Source of the DNA: Bradyrhizobium erythrophlei
GTDB taxonomy: Bacteria > Pseudomonadota > Alphaproteobacteria > Rhizobiales > Xanthobacteraceae
Length of the DNA: 64,000 nt
NCBI RefSeq assembly: GCF_900129425.1
Contig: NZ_LT670817.1
Coordinates: forward strand, 6,758,001-6,822,000
Direction: 5' to 3'
Positions 41,928-50,558 of the stretch are shown in pieces. Both the position numbers and the translations under genes were made by a program. Position 1 is the stretch's first letter. Each line of letters starts with the position of its first letter. Below the pieces are notes generated by a model. That model did no database searches, had not been told where the DNA came from, and was given only the letters and a program-made list of their open reading frames with translations.

Positions 41928-43151
41928 TCACGCGTGATGATTGCGCCGGGCGGCGAGACCGAGCCGGGCCTTGACCTCGGCGATCTTGGCGCGGCTCACG
42001 GGCACGCGGTGCGGCGACGGGCCGTCGAGTTCGATCACCGCGCCGTCGCCCTCCTTGCGGACGAAGCTGACATGGGGAATCGCCACGATGTGGCTGCGGT
42101 GCACCCGGACGAACAGTCCGGGATCGAGCTGGGCTTCGGCCTCCGAGATCGACCACGGGCACAGCCGCTCGCGGGTGCCGTCGTGGACCCTGGTATAATG
42201 GGCATCGGCCCGGACGCTCCGCACGTCAGCCGAGTCGATGAAATGGGTGCCGTCGGCACCCTCGACCGGCAGCCGGGGCGCCGGCGCCGGACGGGGCGGC
42301 TGGCCGAGGCCGCCGAGCGGCGCCGATATCGTCCGCTGAAATGACGCGGCGGCCGGCCCCGGTTCGGGAGCCGAAACCGGCGCGGCGGCGGCCTGCGTCA
42401 CCAGATCGACTGTGATCGCGGGCCCGCTCGCCGCCCGCCGGCGTGGATCCGGCACCAGCGACAACAGGAAGCCGGCCGCGATCACGAAGCAGAGCACCGC
42501 CACCACCACCGAGAGGATTTGCTGCGACGCGGCGAGTCCTTCGGCGTGGTGATGTGTCGTCGCCGACAGCGGCACGAAATGCATGCCGTACATCGCGGTG
42601 TAGTGCATGCCGGACACCGCGATGCCGAATGCGATCGAGCTTGCGATCAGCCGGATGCCGTCCTGCCGGGCCAGGAACGCGCGCAAGCCGCCATAGGCCG
42701 CGACGATCGCAATCAGAATCGACAGCAAAACCATCGGCGTGTCGTGCTCGATGGCGAAATGGCCGGCGAGGCCGTGAATGCCGACATAATGCATGCTGGC
42801 GATGCCCGCCCCCAGCAGCACCGCCGAAGAGATCACGCGCCGCTGCGACGGTTCGCCGATGCTCAGGAAAAACAGGGAAACGCCGACCACCAGCGCGCAG
42901 ATCAGGAACGACACGATGGTGGGAAGAATGAGATAGACGGTATCGGCCGGGATCGGCGCCGCCTGCATGCCGACGAAATGCATGGTCCAGATGCCGACGG
43001 CGAGGAACGCCGCGGCGCCGGACAGCAGCACGCGATGGCTCGCGTCCGGCGCGCCGCGGATGCGGGCCGCGAGGCCGAAACCGGTGTAACCACCCAGGAT
43101 CGCGATCACCACCGAGAACGCGACGAGATAGGGATCGTGTCCTTCGAACAT
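41928..43151 (-). CDS. coxC: CoxC-like membrane sensor-regulator (MHYT + LytTR)
   Basis: A 407-residue protein with a seven-helix MHYT sensor (~5-245). The three repeats carry IWTMHFVGMQA, IASMHYVGIHG and VSGMHYTAMYG, whose Met/His residues are thought to bind a metal and possibly sense CO, O2 or NO. A Pro/Ala linker (~255-310) leads to a C-terminal LytTR DNA-binding domain (FIDSADVRSVRADAHYTRVHD...LFVRVHRSHIVAI). This architecture is that of CoxC/CoxH in Oligotropha. It stands first in the cox order, divergent from nothing and upstream of coxM, fitting a membrane-bound regulator of the operon. Confidence 0.85.
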   Translation of the reverse strand: MFEGHDPYLVAFSVVIAILGGYTGFGLAARIRGAPDASHRVLLSGAAAFLAVGIWTMHFVGMQAAPIPADTVYLILPTIVSFLICALVVGVSLFFLSIGEPSQRRVISSAVLLGAGIASMHYVGIHGLAGHFAIEHDTPMVLLSILIAIVAAYGGLRAFLARQDGIRLIASSIAFGIAVSGMHYTAMYGMHFVPLSATTHHHAEGLAASQQILSVVVAVLCFVIAAGFLLSLVPDPRRRAASGPAITVDLVTQAAAAPVSAPEPGPAAASFQRTISAPLGGLGQPPRPAPAPRLPVEGADGTHFIDSADVRSVRADAHYTRVHDGTRERLCPWSISEAEAQLDPGLFVRVHRSHIVAIPHVSFVRKEGDGAVIELDGPSPHRVPVSRAKIAEVKARLGLAARRNHHA

Positions 43152-43244
43152 GATCGTCTCGGCCGCCCGTCTCCACGGGCGCGCCTCCTCCCGCCGCCGA
43201 GTGTACAGGCGCGTCGGCGGAAATGACAATCGAGCGAACCAATT

Positions 43245-43500
43245 CCTCTTCGCACGCTTGCGGGAAGAGGGTTGGGGAAGGTGGGATCTCTCTACTCAAC
43301 CCAATTGTCGGTCGACATCTTAGACCGGCATGATCCCCGACAGTTCGGGCATGCGGAGGCACCCCCACCCCGGCCCTCCCCCGCAAGCGGGAGAGGGGGA
43401 AGGCCGTCGGTTGCTTCGCGTGCGGAGTCTTCTTACCTCTCCCGCTTGCGGGGGAGGTCGGCGCGCTCGAAGAGCGCGACGGGTGGGGGAATTCTCTCCG
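43245..43500. repeat. REP-like blocks around the solitary IS end
   Basis: TCTTCGCACGCTTGCGGGAAGA lies left of the IS end. To the right, GGCACCCCCACCCCGGCCC, TCCCCCGCAAGCGGGAGAGGGGG and then CCTCTCCCGCTTGCGGGGGAGG form an inverted pair. The 374-bp gap 43152-43525 holds no gene. Confidence 0.8.
43298..43345. mobile_element. Solitary IS481-type terminal repeat
   Basis: GTCGACATCTTAGACCGGCATGATCCCCGACAGTT reproduces the inner part of the IS481 right end (34915-34947, reverse). No transposase sequence follows. It is a leftover end, set between two REP-like blocks just beyond coxC. Confidence 0.8.
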
Positions 43501-43525
43501 TCGGCGCCGGTGCTGCTGCCTTCGC

Positions 43526-44086
43526 CTAGACGATCCCGGCCGCGACCTGGCCGCGCAGCCGTTCCAGACTGAGCAGCGTGTTGGCACAGGCTTCCGCGAC
43601 CTCGACGCCCTTGGTGGCGAAGTGCTTGCGGAAGAATTCGACATGCGCGGCGGTCTCGTGGAACTGCTGCGGCGTCAGCACCGCTGAAAATACCGGCACC
43701 TCGGTGCGCAACTGCACATCCATCAACGCCTTGATCACGGTCTCCGCGATATATTCGTCGTCGACCACAAGCCCCGCCGCGACGATCGCGGTGTAGCGCC
43801 TGGTCTTGGCCAGCAGTTGCACGTGCAGCGGAATCTCGAACGCACCCGGCACCTCGAACACGTCGATATGCGCGCGCGCAATATTGCGCGCCTCGATTTC
43901 GTCGAGGAATGCGCTGCGGCATTCCTCGATCACCTCGGGATGCCATGCGGATTGCACGAAAGCGACCCGCTGTGGTTTTGTGAAGCGAGGATGTGCGGGG
44001 GCCGGCGGACGATCGACAGTTCCGGGAGAGCCTTCCGCTGCGGAAGCGTCTTTTGCATCGGCGGAGTCCTGCAACATCTGATTCAT
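43526..44086 (-). CDS. ribH: 6,7-Dimethyl-8-ribityllumazine synthase (type II)
   Basis: A 186-residue lumazine synthase that joins the butanone phosphate and pyrimidine precursors to make lumazine for riboflavin. The core has FVQSAWHPEVIEECRSAFLDE, VFEVPGAFEIPLHVQLLAK, VVDDEYIAETVIKALMDVQL and the His in FHETAAHVEFF. The pattern, with a riboswitch and without adjacent ribE/ribB, matches the RibH2 type of Rhizobiales, which in Brucella and Mesorhizobium forms a decamer. An N-terminal Pro/Ala-rich extension of ~35 residues precedes the fold. It is monocistronic and controlled by the FMN riboswitch just upstream. Confidence 0.95.
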   Translation of the reverse strand: MNQMLQDSADAKDASAAEGSPGTVDRPPAPAHPRFTKPQRVAFVQSAWHPEVIEECRSAFLDEIEARNIARAHIDVFEVPGAFEIPLHVQLLAKTRRYTAIVAAGLVVDDEYIAETVIKALMDVQLRTEVPVFSAVLTPQQFHETAAHVEFFRKHFATKGVEVAEACANTLLSLERLRGQVAAGIV

Positions 44087-44157
44087 GGCTTTCCTCTTTC
44101 AGGACCAGAATCAGGGCATACGGAACGACGCGCCGCTCGGAATGCGGCTGTCGCAAC

Positions 44158-44301
44158 CGTTCTCTTTCATCCGGACTTTAACCGTCGGCTTCGGGATCGC
44201 ACCGAATCTGCTGACCCTTGCTCGCGGAGGAGCAAGGCGCTCGCGGGCTTGGGTTTCGTCACCCTAACCGCCGGTGGGGAATTTCACCCCGCCCTGAGAA
44301 C
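44158..44301 (-). ncRNA. FMN riboswitch (RFN element)
   Basis: Read on the minus strand, the block opens TTCTCAGGGCGGGGTGAAAT, continues CCCCACCGGCGGT, then AGCCCGCGAGCG, GGTCAGCAGATTCGGTG, GATCCCGAAGCCGACGGTTA and AGTCCGGATGAAAGAGAACG. All conserved RFN helices are recognisable. It lies 72 bp upstream of ribH and should switch that gene off when FMN is plentiful. Confidence 0.97.
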
Positions 44302-44763
44302 ATCGGCCGCCCGGGATGGACGACCTCGGGGAATTATGACGAATGGCGGCCGCCCCAGCAAGCGCCTGGGCATGGCGAATCAGCATGTCCCCATGCCGCC
44401 GGGGCGGCTCGAGGCAAAGTCGCGAGTTCGGAAAATTAACGATTGGGGCAAGCCGGGTCGCGCGCGCGGCGCGCGAAACCGGCGCGCCGGACTCGCATCC
44501 GGCGAATCCGATTCCGGTTTGTTCTCGTATTAATAATTATGGCGCGCGAAGAGCTGTGGACGAGCCGTGTATGGGCGCGGTTTGCCTGTGGATGGACTCC
44601 TGGTGCGGTTGCGCGGATTCCGCAAATCACATCACTTGATCCCGGCAGGCCCCGGGCTAACGGGGATTGCAGTTGGCAGCGACGTGTCATGTCAGCGCGT
44701 ATCGGCTCGCTGCGTGCGTATCACCATCGTATCTGAATTTTGCAAAGGCAAGGTCGAGACGGC
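44302..44763. other. Divergent promoter region of ribH and the YbjN gene
   Basis: About 460 bp without a gene I can support. It must hold the promoter of the riboswitch transcript (minus) and that of the YbjN gene (plus). An AT-rich patch, CGTATTAATAATTATGG (~44527), could be a promoter element. Confidence 0.5.
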
Positions 44764-45264
44764 ATGTCCCTGCTCGAAGGCATTATCGATTCACGGAACA
44801 ATCCGCTTGCGGTGGTCGAGGATATCGCCGCCGATAACAACTGGTCGTTCGAACGCTCCGGCGAAGACGAGGTGACGATCGTCTCCAAGGGCGACTGGAC
44901 CGATTACCAGCTCTCCTTCACCTGGATGACCGAGATCGAGGCGCTGCATCTGGCCTGCGCCTTCGACATGAAAATTCCGACCGCGCGCCGGCCCGAGGTG
45001 CAGCGGCTGATCGCCGCGATCAACGAGCAATTGTGGGTCGGGCATTTCGACATCTGGACCCATACCGGCATGATCATGTACCGGCAGGCGCTGGTGCTGC
45101 CGGGCGGCCTCACCGCGTCGACCGCGCAGTGCGAAAGCATGCTGGTCGGCGCCATCCACGCCTGCGAACGTTATTACCCGGCGTTCCAGTTCGTGGTCTG
45201 GGCCGGCAAGAGCGCCGCCGAAGCCATGAGTGCGGCGATGTTCGACACCGAGGGCGAGGCGTAA
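44764..45264 (+). CDS. YbjN domain protein
   Basis: A 166-residue YbjN-family protein (MSLLEGIIDSRNNPLAVVED...). It resembles the secretion-chaperone-like fold: WSFERSGEDEVTIVSKGDW, YQLSFTWMTEIEALHLACAF, VQRLIAAINEQLWVGHFDIW and the C-terminal CERYYPAFQFVVWAGKSAAEA. It is widespread in Alphaproteobacteria, usually near proC as here, and may be translated from the same region; a REP block separates them. It is thought to act in stress or motility control, but the mechanism is unknown. Confidence 0.9.
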   Translation: MSLLEGIIDSRNNPLAVVEDIAADNNWSFERSGEDEVTIVSKGDWTDYQLSFTWMTEIEALHLACAFDMKIPTARRPEVQRLIAAINEQLWVGHFDIWTHTGMIMYRQALVLPGGLTASTAQCESMLVGAIHACERYYPAFQFVVWAGKSAAEAMSAAMFDTEGEA

Positions 45265-45277
45265 GTCCTCACTCGAT

Positions 45278-45413
45278 CGTCATGCGCGGGCTTGACCCGC
45301 GCATCCATCGATCTTCAGTTGCGCATCCATCGATCTTCAACAGAGTCCTGTGAAGGCAGAGTCTTTGCGAAGGCAATGGATTGCCGGCTCAAGCCCGGCA
45401 ATGACAATTTCTC
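45278..45413. repeat. REP cluster between ybjN-like gene and proC
   Basis: GTCATGCGCGGGCTTGACCC...GCGCATCCATCGATCTTCA (the ATCCATCGATCTTCA unit is doubled at ~45302 and ~45327) is followed by AAGGCAATGGATTGCCGGCT, CAAGCCCGGCAATGAC and a GTCCCGGCGAACGCCGGGAC hairpin. Three REP types stand side by side. Confidence 0.85.
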
Positions 45414-45571
45414 GTCGTCCCGGCGAACGCCGGGACCCATACCGCGTGATGCCGAAGTTCAAGTAAAATGCTTGTGGCCTATCCTGCCTTTCAATAGAAA
45501 CGCTGGGGCTTATGGGTCCCTGCTCCCGTGCGCAATTGCGCACTAGGCAGGGACGACGAGAGTATTTTGCA

Positions 45572-46408
45572 GTGGCATCATCGAGCACCACGAACTGCCT
45601 ACAAGACATCCAAGGCACCATCGTCCTCGCCGGCGCGGGGAAGATGGGCGGTGCGATGCTGACGGGCTGGCTGGCGCAGGGACTCGACGCCAGGCGTGTT
45701 GTCGTGATCGAGCCGCAGCCCGCGAGCGAGATCAGCGCGCTCACGGCAAGAGGTATCCGTCTCAATCCGTCGCCGAAGGAAATCGGCGACACCGCGACAC
45801 TCGTGGTCGCGCTGAAGCCGCAGACATTTCGCGAAGCCGGCGCGACGCTGAAATCCTTCGCCGCACCAACAACGTTGATCGTCTCGATCATGGCGGGCGC
45901 GACCATCGCCTCGATCGAAGTGGTCTGCGGCGGCAGCGTGGTGCGCGCGATGCCCAACACGCCGGCGGCGATCGGCCGCGGCATCACCGTGGCGGTGGCG
46001 GCGAAAAACGTCAGCGCCGCGCAGCGCGCGATCGCGGATGCGCTGTTGCGCGCCACCGGGTCGGTCGAATGGGTCGATGACGAGAAGTTGATGGACGCGG
46101 TGACCGCCGTCTCCGGTTCCGGGCCGGCCTATATCTTTCTGCTGGCCGAGGAACTGGCGCACGCCGGCGTCGAAGCGGGTCTGCCTCCTGACCTCGCCAC
46201 CAAACTGGCGCGCGAAACCGTCGCCGGTTCCGGCGAATTGCTGCATCGCTCGGAATTGGCCTCCGCGACGCTGCGCCAGAACGTGACCTCGCCCGGCGGC
46301 ACCACGGCGGCAGCGCTCGAAGTGCTGATGGGGCCGGACGGCATGCAGTCCCTGCTGACGCGCGCGGTCGCCGCCGCGACCCGGCGGTCGAAAGAACTGG
46401 CGAAGTAG
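45572..46408 (+). CDS. proC: Pyrroline-5-carboxylate reductase
   Basis: A 278-residue enzyme for the last step of proline synthesis. The NAD(P)-binding motif is VLAGAGKMGGAMLTGW near residue 20, followed by SIMAGATIASIE, VVRAMPNTPAAIGRG, and the dimer/active-site signature AVSGSGPAYIFLLAEELAHAG. The C-terminus has LRQNVTSPGGTTAAALEVLM. The start is a GTG at 45572; the 20 residues upstream in frame are basic and not family-like. The gene is followed by a REP doublet. Confidence 0.95.
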   Translation: MASSSTTNCLQDIQGTIVLAGAGKMGGAMLTGWLAQGLDARRVVVIEPQPASEISALTARGIRLNPSPKEIGDTATLVVALKPQTFREAGATLKSFAAPTTLIVSIMAGATIASIEVVCGGSVVRAMPNTPAAIGRGITVAVAAKNVSAAQRAIADALLRATGSVEWVDDEKLMDAVTAVSGSGPAYIFLLAEELAHAGVEAGLPPDLATKLARETVAGSGELLHRSELASATLRQNVTSPGGTTAAALEVLMGPDGMQSLLTRAVAAATRRSKELAK

Positions 46409-46429
46409 GTTTTAGGACCCTCGCTCCGC

Positions 46430-46540
46430 TCCTCATCCTGAGGAGCTTGCGAAGCAAGCGTCTCGAAGGATGGACGCAACGCAGGTGCTCGCAGCCATCC
46501 TTCGAGACGCCCGCCTGCGGCGGGCTCCTCAGGATGAGGG
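46430..46540. repeat. REP doublet (TCATCCTGAGGAGC type)
   Basis: CTCATCCTGAGGAGCTTGCG and GGGCTCCTCAGGATGAGGG are outer arms, with CGTCTCGAAGGATGG and CCATCCTTCGAGACG inside. It separates convergent proC and the thioesterase gene. Confidence 0.9.
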
Positions 46541-46559
46541 CAACGCGAGCGGCTTCGCA

Positions 46560-46955
46560 TTAACCCGCCCGGAGGCGCCTGGCAAAGCTTTCGAGATTGA
46601 CCAGCCCACGGGCGTGACGGCCCTCGCCGATCCGCCGCGTGTCATCGAAGGCCTCGACCTCGAAACGGATGACGCGGCGTTCGACCGCGATCACCCGCGC
46701 GGTGGTCCGCACCCGCGCGCCGACCGGCGTCGCCGCGAGGTGACGGATGTCGACCTCGGTGCCGACGGTGATCCAGCCCGGCTCCAGACAAGCGTTGATG
46801 GCATCGCCGGACGCCATCTCCATTTCCAGGATCATCATCGGCGTCGCATAGACCATCGGCATATGCGCGACGAAATGCCCGACGGTGCGCTCGGGCGGCA
46901 CCACCAGCGTACGCTCCGCACTCATCCCGACCTTGATGACGTCGCGTGCATCCAT
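46560..46955 (-). CDS. Hotdog-fold thioesterase (FlK-like)
   Basis: A 131-residue single hotdog protein. The family-like segments are FVAHMPMVYATPMMILEMEMASGDAINA, WITVGTEVDIRHLAATPVGA and VRTTARVIAVERRVIRFEVEAFD. A Glu in the central helix and Thr/His nearby would form the active site as in fluoroacetyl-CoA thioesterase FlK. Its acyl-CoA substrate is unknown, and there is no sign of fluoroacetate metabolism here. A REP doublet separates it from the tautomerase gene upstream. Confidence 0.85.
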   Translation of the reverse strand: MDARDVIKVGMSAERTLVVPPERTVGHFVAHMPMVYATPMMILEMEMASGDAINACLEPGWITVGTEVDIRHLAATPVGARVRTTARVIAVERRVIRFEVEAFDDTRRIGEGRHARGLVNLESFARRLRAG

Positions 46956-46967
46956 GGGGGTCCTTCC

Positions 46968-47046
46968 GTCATTCCGGGGCGGGCGCGCAGCGACCGAACC
47001 CGGAATCTCGAGATTCCGGGCTCGCGCTTCGCGCGCCCCGGAATGA
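46968..47046. repeat. REP doublet (GTCATTCCGGG type)
   Basis: GTCATTCCGGGGCGGGCGCG and CGCGCGCCCCGGAATGAC are outer inverted arms; ACCCGGAATCTCGAGATTCCGGG is a perfect inner palindrome. Confidence 0.9.
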
Positions 47047-47071
47047 CAACACCAATTTGACGATTGCGAAG

Positions 47072-47275
47072 CTACTTCTTCGCCGCGGCGGCGCGCTCCA
47101 CGAAGGTCTTGCCGCCCTTCATCTTGTGAGCCAGCGGCGCCTCGTTGATCTGGATCACGACCGCATCGGCCTCGACGCCGAGGTTCTTCACCAGCGCCTG
47201 CGTGATATCGCGCATCATGCCGGCCTTCTGGTCATCGGTGCGGCCGGCGGCCATGCTGATGGTAATCTCTGGCAT
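47072..47275 (-). CDS. 4-Oxalocrotonate tautomerase family protein
   Basis: A 67-residue protein starting Met-Pro, so that removal of Met leaves the catalytic Pro1 of the 4-OT family. The chain MPEITISMAAGRTDDQKAGM has the usual strand-helix layout, with Arg12, and then VVIQINEAPLAH. It would interconvert keto and enol forms of a small acid in a hexamer. It lies beside the thioesterase, with no aromatic degradation operon nearby, so the substrate is open. GGGAGAGACC precedes the ATG. Confidence 0.93.
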   Translation of the reverse strand: MPEITISMAAGRTDDQKAGMMRDITQALVKNLGVEADAVVIQINEAPLAHKMKGGKTFVERAAAAKK

Positions 47276-47318
47276 TGTGGTCTCTCCCTTTTCTTTTGCA
47301 GCTTGCTACAGACCCAGT

Positions 47319-47416
47319 CCTCATCCTGAGGAGCGGCCCGAAGGGCCGCGTCTCGAAGGATGGCTATTGTCTCCATGGTTCGAGACGGCGCAAGGGCGCC
47401 TCCGCACCATGAGGCC
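47319..47416. repeat. REP-like doublet (TCATCCTGAGGAGC type, diverged)
   Basis: The left arm TCATCCTGAGGAGCGGCCCG is standard. The right arm is a variant, GGTTCGAGACGGCGC...CTCCGCACCATGAGGCC. It separates hisS from the tautomerase gene. Confidence 0.8.
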
Positions 47417-49023
47417 TAATTCCACTTCACTCCGTGTCTATCGAGAATCTTCCGTACTTCATCGACCAGCGAAGCCTCGGGCACTTTCGTTTGGGCCTCG
47501 CCCTGCTTCTGCAGATATTCTTCGCGGTCCTTTTCGAGTTTCGCCAGTTCGGCGCCGAGGATCAAATCCTTCAACAGAATCTGCGGGCCAGCGGGATCGT
47601 CCTTCTCGTCCGAGCCCTGAATGATCACGCAAGGCGAATGGCGCCGGTCGGCATATTTGAGCTGGTTGCCCATGTTCTTGGGATTGCCGAGATAAAGCTC
47701 GGCGCGGACACCGGCGTTGCGCAACGCCGCGACCATGTTCTGATAGTCGGCGACGCGGTCGCGGTCGAACACGGTGACGACGACGGGGCCGAAGGCGACG
47801 GCTTGCGGCTTATCCTTGTTCAAATGTTCGAGAGCCGCCTGCAGCCGCGACACGCCGATCGAAAACCCGGTGGCCGGCACCGGCTCGCCGCGAAAGCGCG
47901 ACACAAGCCCGTCGTAACGCCCGCCGCCGCCGACCGAGCCGAAGCGGACCGGACGGCCCTTTTCGTCTTTGGTTTCGAGCGTGAGTTCGACCTCGTAGAC
48001 CGGGCCAGTGTAATATTCGAGGCCGCGCACAACGGAAGGATCGACGATGATTCGATTTCCATAGCCCGCGGCATCCACCAGACGAGCAATCTCAACCAAC
48101 TCGTCCAGGCCCTCGATGGCACGCGCGGAATCCTGAAATGTTGTACGGAGCCAATCCGATATCTTGAGAGCGATACCGTATTCGCTCTCCTTCCTGTCCG
48201 GATCGTCGACAAGCCTTTTCAATACGTCTTGACTGCCCGCGTATGCAAAAGTCGGAGATTGCACATTTGTCCGCGCATTCATGAAGGCTTCGATCTTCGA
48301 GATCTGAGATTCTTCTAGTCCTGCTCCTTTGGTAAAATCTCCGCTTTCATCTTTGCGGCCTTCACCAAGTAACTCGTCCACCCCGCGCTCACCCAACCGA
48401 TCCAGTTTATCGATCGCCCGGAGCACCGTCAGCCGTCGTCCCGCATTCTCCTCACCGCCAAGCCCGATGCTCTCCATCACCCCATCGAGCACCTTGCGGT
48501 TGTTCACCTTCACCACATAGCTGCCGCGCGGGATGCCCAGCGCTTCCATCGTATCCGCCGCCATCATGCACATCTCGGCATCGGCTGCGGGCGAAGCTGA
48601 GCCCACCGTATCGGCGTCGAACTGCATGAACTGCCTGAAGCGTCCCGGGCCCGGCTTCTCGTTGCGATAGACGTAGCCGGCGCGGTAGCTGCGGTACGGC
48701 TTCGGCAGTGAATCGAAATTTTCCGCGACGTAGCGCGCCAGCGGCGCGGTCAGATCGTAGCGCAGGCTGATCCACTGCTCGTCATCGTCCTGGAAGGAGA
48801 ACACGCCCTCGTTGGGCCGGTCCTGGTCGGGCAGGAATTTGCCGAGCGCGTCGGTGAATTCCATCGCCGGGGTTTCCACCGGCTCAAACCCGTAGCGCTC
48901 ATAGACCTCGCGGATTTTCTCGACCATCGCCCGGGTCGCGGCGATCTCGGCCGGCCCGCGATCGGCCAGCCCGCGCGGCAGGCGGGCGCGGAGTTTTTGG
49001 GCTTTTTTGGATTTTTCGGCCAT
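47416..49023 (-). CDS. hisS: Histidyl-tRNA synthetase
   Basis: A 535-residue class II synthetase that charges tRNA-His. It has motif 2 (YRSYRAGYVYRNEKPGPGRFRQFMQFDADTVG), the histidine-specific blocks VVRGLEYYTGPVYEVEL and SVGGGGRYDGL, motif 3 (ATGFSIGVSRL), and an anticodon-binding C-terminal domain with ELYLGNPKNMGNQLKYADRR. It is longer than E. coli HisS (424) through an insertion (~220-310, rich in Glu/Arg/Lys). The start MAEKSKKAQKLRARLPRG is the usual one; the 59-residue upstream extension is noncoding. Confidence 0.96.
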   Translation of the reverse strand: MAEKSKKAQKLRARLPRGLADRGPAEIAATRAMVEKIREVYERYGFEPVETPAMEFTDALGKFLPDQDRPNEGVFSFQDDDEQWISLRYDLTAPLARYVAENFDSLPKPYRSYRAGYVYRNEKPGPGRFRQFMQFDADTVGSASPAADAEMCMMAADTMEALGIPRGSYVVKVNNRKVLDGVMESIGLGGEENAGRRLTVLRAIDKLDRLGERGVDELLGEGRKDESGDFTKGAGLEESQISKIEAFMNARTNVQSPTFAYAGSQDVLKRLVDDPDRKESEYGIALKISDWLRTTFQDSARAIEGLDELVEIARLVDAAGYGNRIIVDPSVVRGLEYYTGPVYEVELTLETKDEKGRPVRFGSVGGGGRYDGLVSRFRGEPVPATGFSIGVSRLQAALEHLNKDKPQAVAFGPVVVTVFDRDRVADYQNMVAALRNAGVRAELYLGNPKNMGNQLKYADRRHSPCVIIQGSDEKDDPAGPQILLKDLILGAELAKLEKDREEYLQKQGEAQTKVPEASLVDEVRKILDRHGVKWN

Positions 49024-49225
49024 GGGGCGCGTTGGTACCAGCGCAGGCGCGACGCGGCAACCGTGCTTGCGGCTGGACATTCCCTGGATGCTGCGCAGCA
49101 CGCCGCGCTTGCGGCGTGGTGCGCTGCTGATTCGGGGTCCATTGGCGGCCGGAGCGGTTTTGGGTCCCGGCTCTGCGGGGCAGCGCGAAGAGCGCTGCAC
49201 CGCGTCCGGGACACGAGAATCATCC

Positions 49226-50320
49226 CTACGCGATCTTGCGCACCCAGCCCTCGGCGTCCGCGACGTCGCCGCGCTGGATGCCGACGAGCTTCGCCTTCAG
49301 CGCGGCGGTGATCGGGCCGCCATCGCCGTCGCCGATCACGATATCGCCATTGGCGCTCTTGATCCGGCCGATCGCCGAGACCACCGCGGCGGTGCCGCAG
49401 GCGAAGGCTTCGCGCAGCTTGCCGCTCGCGGCGTCGGCGCGCCATTGCTCGATGCTGTAGCGCGCTTCGCGGACCGTGCGGCCTTCGCCGCGGGCGAGCG
49501 TGATGATCGAATCCCGGGTGATGCCCGGCAGGATCGTGCCGCTCAGCGGCGGCGTGGTCAGGGAGCCGTCGTCGAAGACGAAGAAGACGTTCATGCCGCC
49601 GAGTTCCTCGATCCAGCGATGCTCGGCCGCATCGAGGAACACGACCTGATCGCAGCCGTGTTCGATCGCCTCGGCCTGGGCGAGCAGGCTGGCGGCGTAA
49701 TTGCCGCCGCATTTGACCGCGCCGGTGCCGCCCTCGGCCGCGCGCGTATAGCGGTCGCTGAGCCACACGGTGACGGCCTTGGCGCCGCCCTTGAAGTAGG
49801 CGCCGACGGAGCTGGCGATCAGGACGAAGAGATATTCGTAGGACGGCCGGACGCCGAGAAAAGCCTCGGTCGCGAACATGAAGGGGCGCAGATAGAGACT
49901 GCCTTCGTCGCCGGGAATCCAGGCCGAATCGATCTTTACCAGCTCATCGACAGCCTGCAGGAACACCGATTCCGGCAGTTCCGGCATGGCCAGACGCGCG
50001 GCAGAGGCCCGAAAGCGGCGCGCATTCTGTTCGGGCCGGAACAAGGCGATGCTGCCGTCGGCACGCGTATAGGCCTTCAGGCCTTCGAAAATTTCCTGGC
50101 CGTAGTGCAGCACGGCGGCGGCGGGGTCGAGAGAGATCGGTTCCCGGGCGCGCACCTGGGCGTCGTGCCAGCCGCGATCCTTGGTCCAGCGGATGGTCAC
50201 CATGTGATCGGTGAAGACGCGCCCGAAGCCGGGATCCTTGAGCAGGTCCGCCCGGGCGTCGGCGCCAACGGGTTTTGATGTCGGGCTGCAGGAAAAGGCG
50301 ATCTTCTGGTGGGCGTTCAT
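49226..50320 (-). CDS. ilvE: Branched-chain amino acid aminotransferase
   Basis: A 364-residue fold-type IV PLP enzyme, final step in Leu/Ile/Val synthesis, of the larger (class II) bacterial/eukaryotic BCAT group. It has HYGQEIFEGLKAYTRADGSI, LYLRPFMFATEAFLGVRPS, the PLP lysine in GGTGAVKCGGNYAASLLAQ, and SGTILPGITRDSIITLA. The ATG at 50320 is preferred to upstream starts because MNAHQKIAFSCSPTSKPV is family-like. It lies upstream of hisS with a 202-bp gap and is divergent from the MarR operon. Confidence 0.95.
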   Translation of the reverse strand: MNAHQKIAFSCSPTSKPVGADARADLLKDPGFGRVFTDHMVTIRWTKDRGWHDAQVRAREPISLDPAAAVLHYGQEIFEGLKAYTRADGSIALFRPEQNARRFRASAARLAMPELPESVFLQAVDELVKIDSAWIPGDEGSLYLRPFMFATEAFLGVRPSYEYLFVLIASSVGAYFKGGAKAVTVWLSDRYTRAAEGGTGAVKCGGNYAASLLAQAEAIEHGCDQVVFLDAAEHRWIEELGGMNVFFVFDDGSLTTPPLSGTILPGITRDSIITLARGEGRTVREARYSIEQWRADAASGKLREAFACGTAAVVSAIGRIKSANGDIVIGDGDGGPITAALKAKLVGIQRGDVADAEGWVRKIA

Positions 50321-50558
50321 CGGGGCAGGTCCCTGACTGTCGTCGTTGCGGCTAAGTCCGTTAAGCGTAGGACATGCTTTTGTGGAAGGCGGAAGTCCAG
50401 TATGTTTGCCGAACTGCCGCTCGACAATCTCAAGGGTAGACAAATTCGCGGCCGTCGCCGCCTTCTGGGCTTCTCAGGCCGCCGTCACCGCAGGCGATAC
50501 GACCTATTGTTTCGCTGCGGCTGATGGTTTTGTAACATTGAACCCAAGATACGTCAAT

